From contig JAHLKH010000313.1 of NCBI GenBank assembly GCA_025526915.1, positions 1 through 21,242 on the forward strand: a DNA stretch of 21,242 nucleotides, given 5' to 3'. Positions 9,869 through 15,854 of the stretch are shown here, in pieces. Below the pieces are notes generated by a model. That model was not told the DNA's origin and did no database searches. It saw only the letters and a list, made by a program, of their open reading frames with translations. Numbering within the stretch: position 1 is the stretch's first letter; the number at the start of each line of letters is the position of its first letter. This DNA comes from Entophlyctis helioformis (taxonomy: Eukaryota; Chytridiomycota; Chytridiomycetes; Chytridiales; Chytriomycetaceae). A program made the position numbers and the translations under genes.

Positions 9869-11257
9869 TCATCCCCCTGGTCCGACACGTCCATGGTGAT
9901 GTATCCATAAAGTACGCTGGAACACACCATGGGCAGCCTGAAGAAATGCGCACATTCGCGAGGCGAGTGGACGCACGTCTCCAGGTGCATTGACTTGTTG
10001 CTGGTCACCACAGAGCCAAGACTCTGTAATGTCCGCAACACCGGATAGAACTCCTCCGCCGAGGAGCGTTATGTACACTTGGTCGATTCTTGTAGATACT
10101 CGGATGGTCCTAAACGTAGCCAGAAGATCGTCGTCGAAGCCGAGAGCGGCGAGAGCGGCGGGATCGTTGGATTCGGGGAGTTTGTGTTCGATGGCTTCCG
10201 AGATCTGGGCAATGAATGGGGCGAGATTGGCGTCGTCGCGTTGGATGGCGAGGCCGGTGCAGCTGACGACAAAGTGAGCCCACTCGTGGGTGCCGTTCAG
10301 GCTCTGGTTGCAGAGGATGCAGCAGCCGTCGGTGAAGGGGTGGTTGGCGGCGAGGAGGTTGAGGCGGAGGGCGAACTTGAGCGTCCACAGGCCGTCGATC
10401 CGGGCGAGCAGCAGGGTGCGGACGCCATCGGCAAGGTCGTAGCCGAAGCAAGGGGAGTTGGCGAAGCTGATGTCTGTGAACTGGCGGGCGAAGAAGGCGG
10501 TGGCGAGATCGGACTTGGGGGAGAGCAGGCTGGTACGGGCAATACGGAGCTTGGTGCGGTCGAGGATGGAGAAGGTGGGGAGGGGGTCGTTACGGGCAAC
10601 AGGAGGAGCAAAGGCGGAGAGGTTGAGACGGTTGAACAGGAGGCGAGAAACACGAGACCAGTAATGGCGACGGGCGGTGAATTCGGTGTTGTGGTGCTGG
10701 GAGAGGAGAGCGAGCGGGGTGCGGAGCGAGCGGGCCTTGCGGGACAGACGGAGACGAGCATCGACGGCGCGGGCGTCGACACTGAAGACGCTTGTTTCGA
10801 TGAGCAGCGGGGCGACGGGAACCGAGCGAGGAGCCTTGCAGATCAGACGGACGCCGTTGTTGATGATGGTTTGCAGCGGGTTGAGGAGCGTGCGCTTGGA
10901 GCCGACAGCCTCGAGGCCGTAGCCGGCGACGCCGAGGGCCGATGCCTTGAAGACACGCAGCCGGACGTGGATGGGCAGCTTGGTGTTGGTGATGACCGGG
11001 TGCAGCGAGGCGACCGCGTTGCGGAGCGACTTGGCCTTGGCGTTGATCCACGGCTTGAACGTGAGCTTGTCGTCGATGGTGACGCCGAGGTAGACGTACT
11101 CGTGCTTGATCGGCACCTGGATGCCGTCAATGGTGAAGAGCGGGGCTGGAGGGGCAGGATGGGCAGGGAGGGGACGGGCACGGGCACGGGCACGGGCACG
11201 GGGAGGGCGAGGGGCATCGGGGTCGGGAGGGTCATCGGGGTCAAGAGGGTCATCAGG
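9869..11257 (-). pseudogene. LINE ORF2 C-terminal fragment (RT thumb to zinc knuckle)
   Basis: An open frame of about 460 codons with no start of its own, because the copy is 5'-truncated. It begins with a Pro/Asp/Arg-Ala low-complexity stretch, then FTIDGIQVPIKHEYVYLGVT and IDDKLTF, the usual segment just after the RT catalytic core. The catalytic YxDD region is absent. A helical region follows, then CCILC...AHFVVSC, a CxxC-x11-HxxxxC zinc motif of the zf-RVT type. It ends near RMCAFLQAAHGVFQRTLW, and the stop is at 9869. The lack of internal stops implies a young copy. I place it as a LINE; the clade cannot be set from this part alone. Confidence 0.8.
11176..11200. repeat. (CGGGCA)n tandem repeat inside the LINE
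   Basis: Four to five hexamer units near the 5' end of the truncated element encode an (Arg-Ala)n stretch in the RT frame. Confidence 0.8.
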
Positions 11258-11258
11258 G

Positions 11259-11271
11259 GAGGCGGCACCGT
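11259..11271. repeat. LINE target-site duplication, 5' copy
   Basis: The sequence gaggcggcaccgt is identical to 9751-9763. This copy adjoins the truncated 5' end of the element and lies 53 bp from the tRNA-Asn 3' end. Confidence 0.85.
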
Positions 11272-11315
11272 CTTGCCTCTGGACGTGGGCTTGGCCAAAA
11301 TGGTAGAAAATCGAG

Positions 11316-11321
11316 CAAAAA
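11316..11321 (-). terminator. Pol III T-tract after tRNA-Asn
   Basis: Six Ts on the minus strand, 3 nt past the tRNA 3' end. This is a strong RNA polymerase III terminator. Confidence 0.8.
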
Positions 11322-11324
11322 ATA

Positions 11325-11397
11325 CGCTCCCGGGTGGGCTCGAACCACCAACCTTAACGTTAACAGCGTTACGCGCTAGCCATTGCGCCACGGAAGC
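11325..11397 (-). tRNA. tRNA-Asn (GTT)
   Basis: A complete 73-nt cloverleaf on the minus strand. The acceptor is GCTTCCG/CGGGAGC with one T-G wobble. The D stem is GCGC/GCGC and the anticodon stem TAACG/CGTTA, with loop CTGTTAA (anticodon GTT). The T arm is GGTGG-TTCGAGC-CCACC, and the discriminator is G73, as usual for Asn. There is no intron and no encoded CCA. The A box (TGGCGCAATGG) and B box (GGTTCGAGCCC) are both good. It is the anchor for the neighbouring LINE insertion. Confidence 0.96.
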
Positions 11398-11591
11398 CCC
11401 TCTTGGTGTAATTTTCCCCATTGACCATTATGAATATTTTTGCATGTAAGATCATTGACCACGACTTCGTTTTGGAGATGGACGAGAAACTGAGCCGCAC
11501 AGTTGGCCGTCAATGGAATAGACACATTGAAAGCACTCCTCCAAGACGATACAGATTTATTGTGCCAGTTGATGCTTGCTGCAAGACGATC
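11398..11591. other. Region between tRNA-Asn and the ISG12-like pair
   Basis: 194 bp with no coding signal beyond the AATAAA at 11556-11561. AT-rich sequence (about 11405-11460) lies upstream of the tRNA gene. Confidence 0.5.
11556..11561 (-). promoter_or_regulatory. Poly(A) signal AATAAA
   Basis: AATAAA on the minus strand, 31 nt past the stop codon of the small Ifi-6-16-like gene at 11592-11831. Confidence 0.6.
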
Positions 11592-11831
11592 TCAGTGCAT
11601 GAATGCTGCAACAACCAGTCCTGTTGCAAGGATGGCCGCTCCTGATGCTGGGCCAATGCCGCCACGCATGCCAATGGACAGGACCTTGGACCAAATGCTT
11701 CCCAGAGGGTGGTAGATTGCCTGCCACAATGAGCCCAGGGTCTTGACAACGATGCCGGTTTTGGAAAACCCGATCGCAGCCAGCAGCGCACCAAGGGGGT
11801 TCAGCAAGTATGCCGCGATGAGCGAGAGCAT
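11592..11831 (-). CDS. Small Ifi-6-16/ISG12-like membrane protein (79 aa)
   Basis: Single-exon ORF of 79 aa from the ATG at 11831. It is hydrophobic throughout and rich in Gly, Ala, Ser and Ile. The pattern GFSKTGIVVKTLGSLWQ, then SIWSKVLSIGMRGGIGPASG, resembles the Ifi-6-16 domain (GFTxxGIxxxSxAxx...GSxxAxxQSxGxxG). Members of this family are small membrane proteins of mitochondria or ER. In animals some are interferon-induced; their role in fungi is not known to me. It lies 102 bp downstream of a second, better-matching family member on the same strand, which suggests tandem duplication. An alternative is a downstream exon of that gene, but both ORFs have their own ATG and stop. Confidence 0.55.
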   Translation of the reverse strand: MLSLIAAYLLNPLGALLAAIGFSKTGIVVKTLGSLWQAIYHPLGSIWSKVLSIGMRGGIGPASGAAILATGLVVAAFMH

Positions 11832-11933
11832 GACAGAGGATTGCTGAGTGCAGGGCAAGGCAGAGGAGCGATGGCAAAAAGCTTTGAAAGCCTTTGAATG
11901 ATTCGCACGATGGCAACATGACGCACAGCGGAT

Positions 11934-12338
11934 TCATTCACGATCTGGGTTCTTTGGGCTGGCTGCTACTGGCACGGGTGTTTGTGGCTGGGCAACAAGG
12001 CAAACAGCAGCCGCTGCAGTGGAGAGCACCTTTGATCCGAAGCCCAGACCGCCAGAGGCAGCGAGCGACTGCAGGGACGCAAACACGCTGTTTGCAGGCA
12101 CGGAGCCACAGTAGCCGCTCATCCATGATGCTGCAAGAGAGTTGCTTGAAATGCCAGCGGCAGTGAATCCAGCCCCCGCGAGCAGAAAGTTGAGCGCAAA
12201 CGGCATGGCGATGATGGCGACAGGGATCAGTGTCTCTGGCTTGAGCGTCAGTGCAACCGTTGTGGTCACCGGCAGCCCAATGGCCGACGACGGCTGTTTC
12301 CAGACGGCGTCGAGCTTTATGTTGGTTGCTGGCCACAT
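11934..12338 (-). CDS. Ifi-6-16/ISG12-like membrane protein
   Basis: ORF of 134 aa from the ATG at 12338 (MWPATNIKLDAVWKQ). A hydrophobic first segment (IPVAIIAMPFALNFLLAGAG) leads into the Ifi-6-16 signature GFTAAGISSNSLAASWMS, then SVPANSVFASLQSLAASGGL and GFGSKVLSTAAAAV. This closely follows the ISG12/IFI27 pattern of repeated Gly/Ala/Ser helices. The tail is short and polar. The frame is open further up to an ATG at 12560. That extension is low-complexity and would run through the promoter shared with OST4, so 12338 is preferred. Function in fungi is unknown. In animals the family acts in mitochondrial/ER membranes and apoptosis. Confidence 0.75.
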   Translation of the reverse strand: MWPATNIKLDAVWKQPSSAIGLPVTTTVALTLKPETLIPVAIIAMPFALNFLLAGAGFTAAGISSNSLAASWMSGYCGSVPANSVFASLQSLAASGGLGFGSKVLSTAAAAVCLVAQPQTPVPVAASPKNPDRE

Positions 12339-12565
12339 GGCGTAGTTAACTTCGAGATCACGCGCGGGATTCGGCGGCGCCAGGCAAAGGTGAGCAAGCG
12401 ACGGGCGAGAGCTGTGCGGCAGCGACGGCGGCAGCGACTGGAAGCTCGGCTTGACAGTGCCCTTCACACGCACACACTGACTAACTGGCTGGCTGGCGGG
12501 CTGACCGACCGACCGGCTGCTGCACTGGACAGACACACACACACAGACACAGCCATCCATCCACT
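12339..12565. promoter_or_regulatory. Divergent promoter between ISG12-like gene and OST4
   Basis: 227 bp separate the two divergent start codons. It contains GGCTGG and GACCG short repeats and an (AC)n tract just before the OST4 start. No TATA box is evident. Confidence 0.5.
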
Positions 12566-12682
12566 ATGGTCATTACAGACAAACTGCTGACGGTCGGCGT
12601 CAACATGCTGGGCATCTCCATCTTTGTGCTCATCTTTGTGTACCACTACGTCCAAGTCAACAGTCCCAAGCGTCTCCACTAG
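12566..12682 (+). CDS. OST4: OST4, oligosaccharyltransferase small subunit (38 aa)
   Basis: A 38-codon ORF from ATG 12566 to TAG 12682. It starts MVITDKLLTV, then NMLGISIFVLIFVYHYVQV, then NSPKRLH. This matches the OST4 pattern of a short N-terminal tail beginning M-I-(S/T)-D, one TM helix containing NMLG and YHYV, and a short basic N-x-P-K tail. Family members are 36-40 aa, so this is full length. OST4 is a single-pass ER membrane subunit that stabilises the oligosaccharyltransferase complex catalysing N-glycosylation. The gene is single-exon and diverges from the ISG12-like gene. It is short enough to be missed by most gene callers. Confidence 0.93.
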   Translation: MVITDKLLTVGVNMLGISIFVLIFVYHYVQVNSPKRLH

Positions 12683-12822
12683 GCCAGCCGTCTGGGCAGG
12701 CACGCTGCGACGGGCGGTCGTGCCCGCAGCAAACCAACACAATGAAGCAGCCGCAGCACCAGAAGCAGCTGGACCGTGCCTTGGCCGGCAATCATCCCGC
12801 GAATGCACTGCACTGTATCTGT

Positions 12823-12873
12823 GGACGACGACGACGATGAGGACGACGACGACGATGAGGACGACGACGACGA
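12823..12873. repeat. (GAC)n / GATGAG microsatellite
   Basis: About 51 bp of GAC triplets broken by regularly spaced GATGAG units, giving an 18-bp higher-order repeat. It lies in the intergenic 3' region. Confidence 0.9.
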
Positions 12874-12885
12874 TCAGGAGGGAGA

Positions 12886-12891
12886 TTTATT
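12886..12891 (-). promoter_or_regulatory. Poly(A) signal AATAAA
   Basis: AATAAA on the minus strand, 87 nt past the stop of the uS3m-like gene. Confidence 0.5.
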
Positions 12892-12977
12892 GGGCATGGA
12901 CAGACAGACGAGCCGAGGGATCCATCGAGCACAGCGAGCCTTCATTGGAAATAAGCGCAGAGACAGACAGAGTATAT

Positions 12978-13529
12978 TCATCCCAGCTTGGTCAGGTACT
13001 CCTTGTACACGCGGGCGAGCGACTTTCCAGAGTTGAGCGACCGGGCGACATGCTCGGCCATGATCTCGGCATTCAGCAGCGGGTTGCGGATGATGTTGAT
13101 CTTGAGCACAATGGGGGTGTCTCTGTAGATCTGGAGGGCCTTGAGCGGCTCGTCGTTGCCGCCCAGCGCCGCCGCCAGACTCTTGGGCTGCACATCCAGG
13201 AACAGGGACTTGTAGAACGTGTGGCGGGTGGTGCGGTTGCGGGTGCGGGTCTCGAGCCGTCCAAGGGCGTCCTCGACCTTGGCTGCCCGGAAGTCGAGCG
13301 ACGGCGACTGCGAGACGAGCGGGTGCGACATGGGGTCGTAGCCGGCCGTGGCGAGCAGTGTGACGTTGGCCCAGACGCCCGTTGTCGACGACCTGATCCC
13401 GGGTGTGCCGCAAATGGACTGCTGGAAGACGTGCTTGAGGTACTGCTGCAGGAACGGGTGCGAGACGTTGGACGGCCAGTTCATCATGCCCTTGAGGCGC
13501 AGGGCAACGGGATTCATGCGGCGGCCCAT
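12978..13529 (-). CDS. Mitochondrial ribosomal protein uS3-like, nuclear-encoded
   Basis: Single-exon ORF of 183 aa. The start GRRMNPVALRLKGMMNWPSN, followed by HPFLQQYLKHVFQ, resembles the N-terminus of organellar/bacterial S3 (G-x-K-x-NP-x-x-x-RLG...W.S). The C-terminal INIIRNPLLNAEIMAEHVAR resembles the S3 segment in which conserved Asn-Pro-x-Leu-x-Ala precedes the (A)xx(I/V)A helix. A basic, poorly conserved middle separates them, as in fungal mitochondrial Rps3. Most fungi are reported to keep rps3 in the mitochondrial genome, so a nuclear copy would be notable. No obvious cleavable presequence is present, although the first residues are basic. The assignment rests on short motifs. Confidence 0.55.
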   Translation of the reverse strand: MGRRMNPVALRLKGMMNWPSNVSHPFLQQYLKHVFQQSICGTPGIRSSTTGVWANVTLLATAGYDPMSHPLVSQSPSLDFRAAKVEDALGRLETRTRNRTTRHTFYKSLFLDVQPKSLAAALGGNDEPLKALQIYRDTPIVLKINIIRNPLLNAEIMAEHVARSLNSGKSLARVYKEYLTKLG

Positions 13530-13646
13530 ATTGTGATGTGTGTGTGTGTGAGGTCCTGTGGAGGTTGCTGCTGTGGAGGTTGCTGCGTCTGCTGTTGCTG
13601 CTGTTGCTGTAACTCGGGCCAGATCTCCAAGTCGAAAAACTCTGGT
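13530..13646. promoter_or_regulatory. Short upstream region of the uS3m-like gene
   Basis: Only 117 bp separate the riboflavin synthase stop from the uS3m-like ATG, both on the minus strand. The stretch holds TG and CTG/TTG repeats and a duplicated gtggaggttgctg. It must contain both a 3' UTR and a promoter. Confidence 0.5.
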
Positions 13647-14766
13647 TCATTTCTTGGCCAGCTGGTTGGCAATGGCCCGCTCGATCAGCGGTGTGATGGC
13701 GCTGTGCTCGCTGCTGAGCATGCTGCGTACCATGTTCTCGACGTACTTGCCCATCTGGTCGACCTCGAGGTTGACCTGCGCGCCGACGGCCTTGGTGGGC
13801 ATCACCACCGACGCCTGCGTGTGAGGAATGAGCATCACGCTAAACGTGCGCGCGGTCCAGTCCACGTCAATCACGGTCAGCGACGTGCCGTCGAGCGTGA
13901 TGTAGCCCTTGGGCACAATGTACTGCAGAAAGTCTTGGTTGCCCGTGTCGGCCGACGGCGGCGGCACTGTGAACTGGAAAATGAGCGAGTTGGGCGGGTC
14001 GGGTGTGACGGACGCGATCGTGACGGTCGTGTCGACATGGCCCTGGATGCCCACCAACCGTCGCGAGATCAGGCTGTCAGCAAGCAGCGTTGACGTGGCC
14101 GGCCGGCTGAATGCACCAGCATCCACATCGCCATGCCAATGCGCGGCCCAACCTGCACAAAGTGGCCGCCAAAGCGGGTCGAGCCGGACATGGCACGCTC
14201 CAAGTTGACCTTGTCGCCGACCTTGAGCTCGCCTGCAACGCTCACCAGGCATGGCCGTGTCAGAACACACAACGACAGAGCCACACCGATCCAGGCCACA
14301 TTCGATCCAGGCCACACTCGATCCAGATCGGCCCGTGCCTTACCGAGATTCGTCTTGCGCAGCGTCTCTGGTGCGACGCCAACCTTGAACTGCGTGCGGG
14401 CGTCGTCAAACTCGGTGACGGTCAGACAGACACCTGCTCCCATGCATCGAAATCCACATGCACATGCACATGCACATGCACACCAGCAGCCCCTGGCCTG
14501 TCAGCAACGGGCGATCGGCAGCAGCGACGAGTATGTCCGCTCTCGGCAAAACAGAACTCGATGGCTTTGAGCAGCACATGTGCGGCTGAGAGGCGGGAGG
14601 AGTGAGACGCACCGTTGACGCTGATGCTGTCGCCAATGTGCACGTCGCTGAGCACAATGGAGGCGTTGGCGACCGTCAGCGAGAAGCCGTTGCCGCCCGA
14701 TGCCGTTGCATCGTTGGGCACCACGGCCGCCACAAGACCCATGACTTCGACGATGCCGGTGAACAT
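13647..14766 (-). CDS. RIB5: Riboflavin synthase, alpha chain
   Basis: Four exons on the minus strand: 14766-14613, 14433-14344, 14232-14153 and 14042-13647, giving 239 aa, the size usual for the fungal enzyme. The introns (179, 111 and 110 nt) are GT-AG, and each junction rebuilds a conserved motif: SISVNG-VCLTVTEFDD, KTNL-GELKVGDKVNLERAM and GGHFVQ-GHVDTT. The N-terminus MFTGIVEVMG is diagnostic. Two lumazine-binding barrels follow (about 1-100 and 101-205). The enzyme dismutates two 6,7-dimethyl-8-ribityllumazine molecules to riboflavin, and the C-terminal helix supports trimer formation. Intron 1 contains an (ACATGC)n repeat and intron 2 a 16-bp tandem repeat. The ATG is 42 bp from the divergent ALKBH6 ATG. 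Confidence 0.96.
14287..14328. repeat. 16-bp tandem repeat in riboflavin synthase intron 2
   Basis: The unit cgatccaggccacatt/ct occurs twice in full, followed by a partial third copy, inside the 111-nt intron. Confidence 0.8.
14455..14482. repeat. (ACATGC)n microsatellite in riboflavin synthase intron 1
   Basis: Four to five hexamer units close to the 3' splice site of the 179-nt intron. Confidence 0.9.
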
Positions 14767-14808
14767 GACTGGGATTGTCGGTTTAACGGCAAACTCCTCG
14801 TCATCGAG
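14767..14808. promoter_or_regulatory. 42-bp divergent gap between RIB5 and ALKBH6 starts
   Basis: The two start codons face away from each other with only 42 bp between them. Each gene's leader or core promoter must therefore overlap the other's coding sequence. Confidence 0.6.
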
Positions 14809-15665
14809 ATGCTCGCCGAGTCGCGGCTCAGCGAGGCCAAGGTCGACGGCGGCTGCGACAGCATCTACTACGTGCCAGGGTTCGTGAGCGAGGAAGAGGC
14901 CAGCCTGCTGGTCACCAGGGTGTTTGCTGCCCGACGCAAGTGGACGACGCTGCGCAACCGGCGGCTGCAGAACTGGGGCGTTGTGCCGGTGCAGCCAGGC
15001 TCAGCAGCCAACGCAAGCCGTGGCGAGCCAACCGCTGTTGCCAGCGCGGACATGGACGACGGCGACAAACGAGGCGTGCCTGGCGTGCGCGAGGGCATGC
15101 CCGCCTGGCTGGCGACGTTTGGCGATCGCATCGCACAGCTCGGCGTGTTTGACGTGGACGGCCCAGTCGCCAACGGCCATCGGACACCCAACCACTGCCT
15201 CATCAACGAGTAAGTCGTGTGCACACACAGATACACGATACACGATACACTCTGGATGCGCACATCCAGCGTCGGCTGACAGCGGACGCAAGGTACCGTC
15301 CAGGACAGGGCATCATGCCTCACGAGGACGGTCCAAACTACCTGCCCGCCGTGGCCACCATCACGCTCGGCGAGCACTGTCTCCTCGACTTTTACCCGCG
15401 CATCACATCCTCAACGACCGCCAAGCCGCAGCGCGCGTTCTCCATCCTCACCGAGCCGCGGTCCCTGCTCGTGCTCCACGACGATGCATACAAGCAGTAC
15501 CTGCACGGCATCGACGAGTCGTTTGAGTTCTGGGTCGATGAGTCGGTGGCCAATGTCAAGAGAACACAGCTGGGTGCCGATGGAGCTGCGATGCTGCCTG
15601 TGCGGCTTGACCGTGTTGGCACGCGTCTGTCGCTCACGTTCCGTGTGTGGAGGAACGTCATCTAG
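14809..15665 (+). CDS. ALKBH6: ALKBH6-like 2OG-Fe(II) dioxygenase
   Basis: Two exons, 14809-15209 and 15293-15665, giving 257 aa. The 83-nt intron runs GTAAGT to GCAAG with a GGCTGAC branch, and the junction rebuilds INE-YRPGQGIMPHEDGP. Matches to ALKBH6 include YYVPGFVSEEEA, KWTTLRNRRLQNWG, the iron-binding HxD in PHEDGP (H144, D146), the distal H205 in YLHGI, EPRSLLVL, and the C-terminal RLSLTFR arginines (R245, R251) for 2-oxoglutarate. All catalytic residues are present. The family belongs to the AlkB oxygenases; the physiological substrate of ALKBH6 is not firmly settled. There is an insertion of about 40 residues rich in Ala and Asp at about 63-85. The start at 14809 is the first in-frame ATG, 42 bp from the divergent riboflavin synthase ATG. 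Confidence 0.93.
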
Positions 15666-15691
15666 CATCAGATGGCTTGCAGTGCGAGTGT

Positions 15692-15697
15692 AATAAA
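15692..15697 (+). promoter_or_regulatory. Poly(A) signal AATAAA for ALKBH6
   Basis: AATAAA 27 nt past the ALKBH6 stop codon. Confidence 0.6.
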
Positions 15698-15708
15698 TGC
15701 ATGCATAT

Positions 15709-15710
<2 letters not shown>

Positions 15711-15740
<30 letters not shown>
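15711..15740. repeat. (GGAT)n microsatellite
   Basis: Seven or so GGAT units with one GGAC variant, in the convergent 3' region between ALKBH6 and the P5 ATPase. Confidence 0.9.
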
Positions 15741-15741
<1 letters not shown>

Positions 15742-15755
15742 ATGCCAAGTGTGGG

Positions 15756-15761
15756 TTTATT
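15756..15761 (-). promoter_or_regulatory. Poly(A) signal AATAAA for the P5 ATPase
   Basis: AATAAA on the minus strand, 94 nt past the ATPase stop codon. Confidence 0.5.
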
Positions 15762-15854
15762 GCAGACTGTTGGCCTCTTGTCAGAGGACGGCCATGAAAA
15801 CGAAATGGGTAGAGTGAACAGCAATGAGAAGGATGGGGCAGCAGGACGGTCAAC

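Larger units (their letters stand above)
9763..11258 (-). mobile_element. 5'-truncated non-LTR retrotransposon (LINE) with TSD
   Basis: About 1.5 kb on the minus strand, flanked by a direct repeat gaggcggcaccg(t) at 9751-9762/3 and 11259-11271. The 3' junction carries six As on the element strand (9763-9768), as expected for target-primed reverse transcription. The content is the C-terminal end of an RT-bearing ORF followed by about 100 bp of 3' sequence. Everything upstream of the RT thumb is missing, so this is a dead-on-arrival copy. It lies 66 bp downstream of the tRNA-Asn 3' end and on the same strand. The preserved frame suggests recent insertion. Confidence 0.85.
12683..12977. other. 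Convergent 3' region between OST4 and uS3m-like gene
   Basis: The 3' flanks of two convergent genes. It holds a GAC/GATGAG microsatellite (12823-12873) and an AATAAA for the minus-strand gene (12886-12891). No further coding signal is seen. Confidence 0.6.

Noticed and set aside
10079..11449. Plus-strand ORF of 456 aa, Glu/Gly/Val-rich
   Set aside because: It is the antisense shadow of the LINE RT frame and runs across tRNA-Asn. The composition is a mirror image of codon bias, with no domain features.
11934..12560. Longer start (ATG 12560) for the ISG12-like gene
   Set aside because: The extra 74 residues are repeat-derived and lie across the region needed as promoter for the divergent OST4 gene.
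12823..12873. GAC/GATGAG array considered as a regulatory or CRISPR-like array
   Set aside because: It is a simple trinucleotide microsatellite with no spacers.
12624..14093. Plus-strand ORF of 489 aa
   Set aside because: It is antisense to the uS3m-like gene and riboflavin synthase exon 4, and passes through a GAC repeat. It has no protein-like features.
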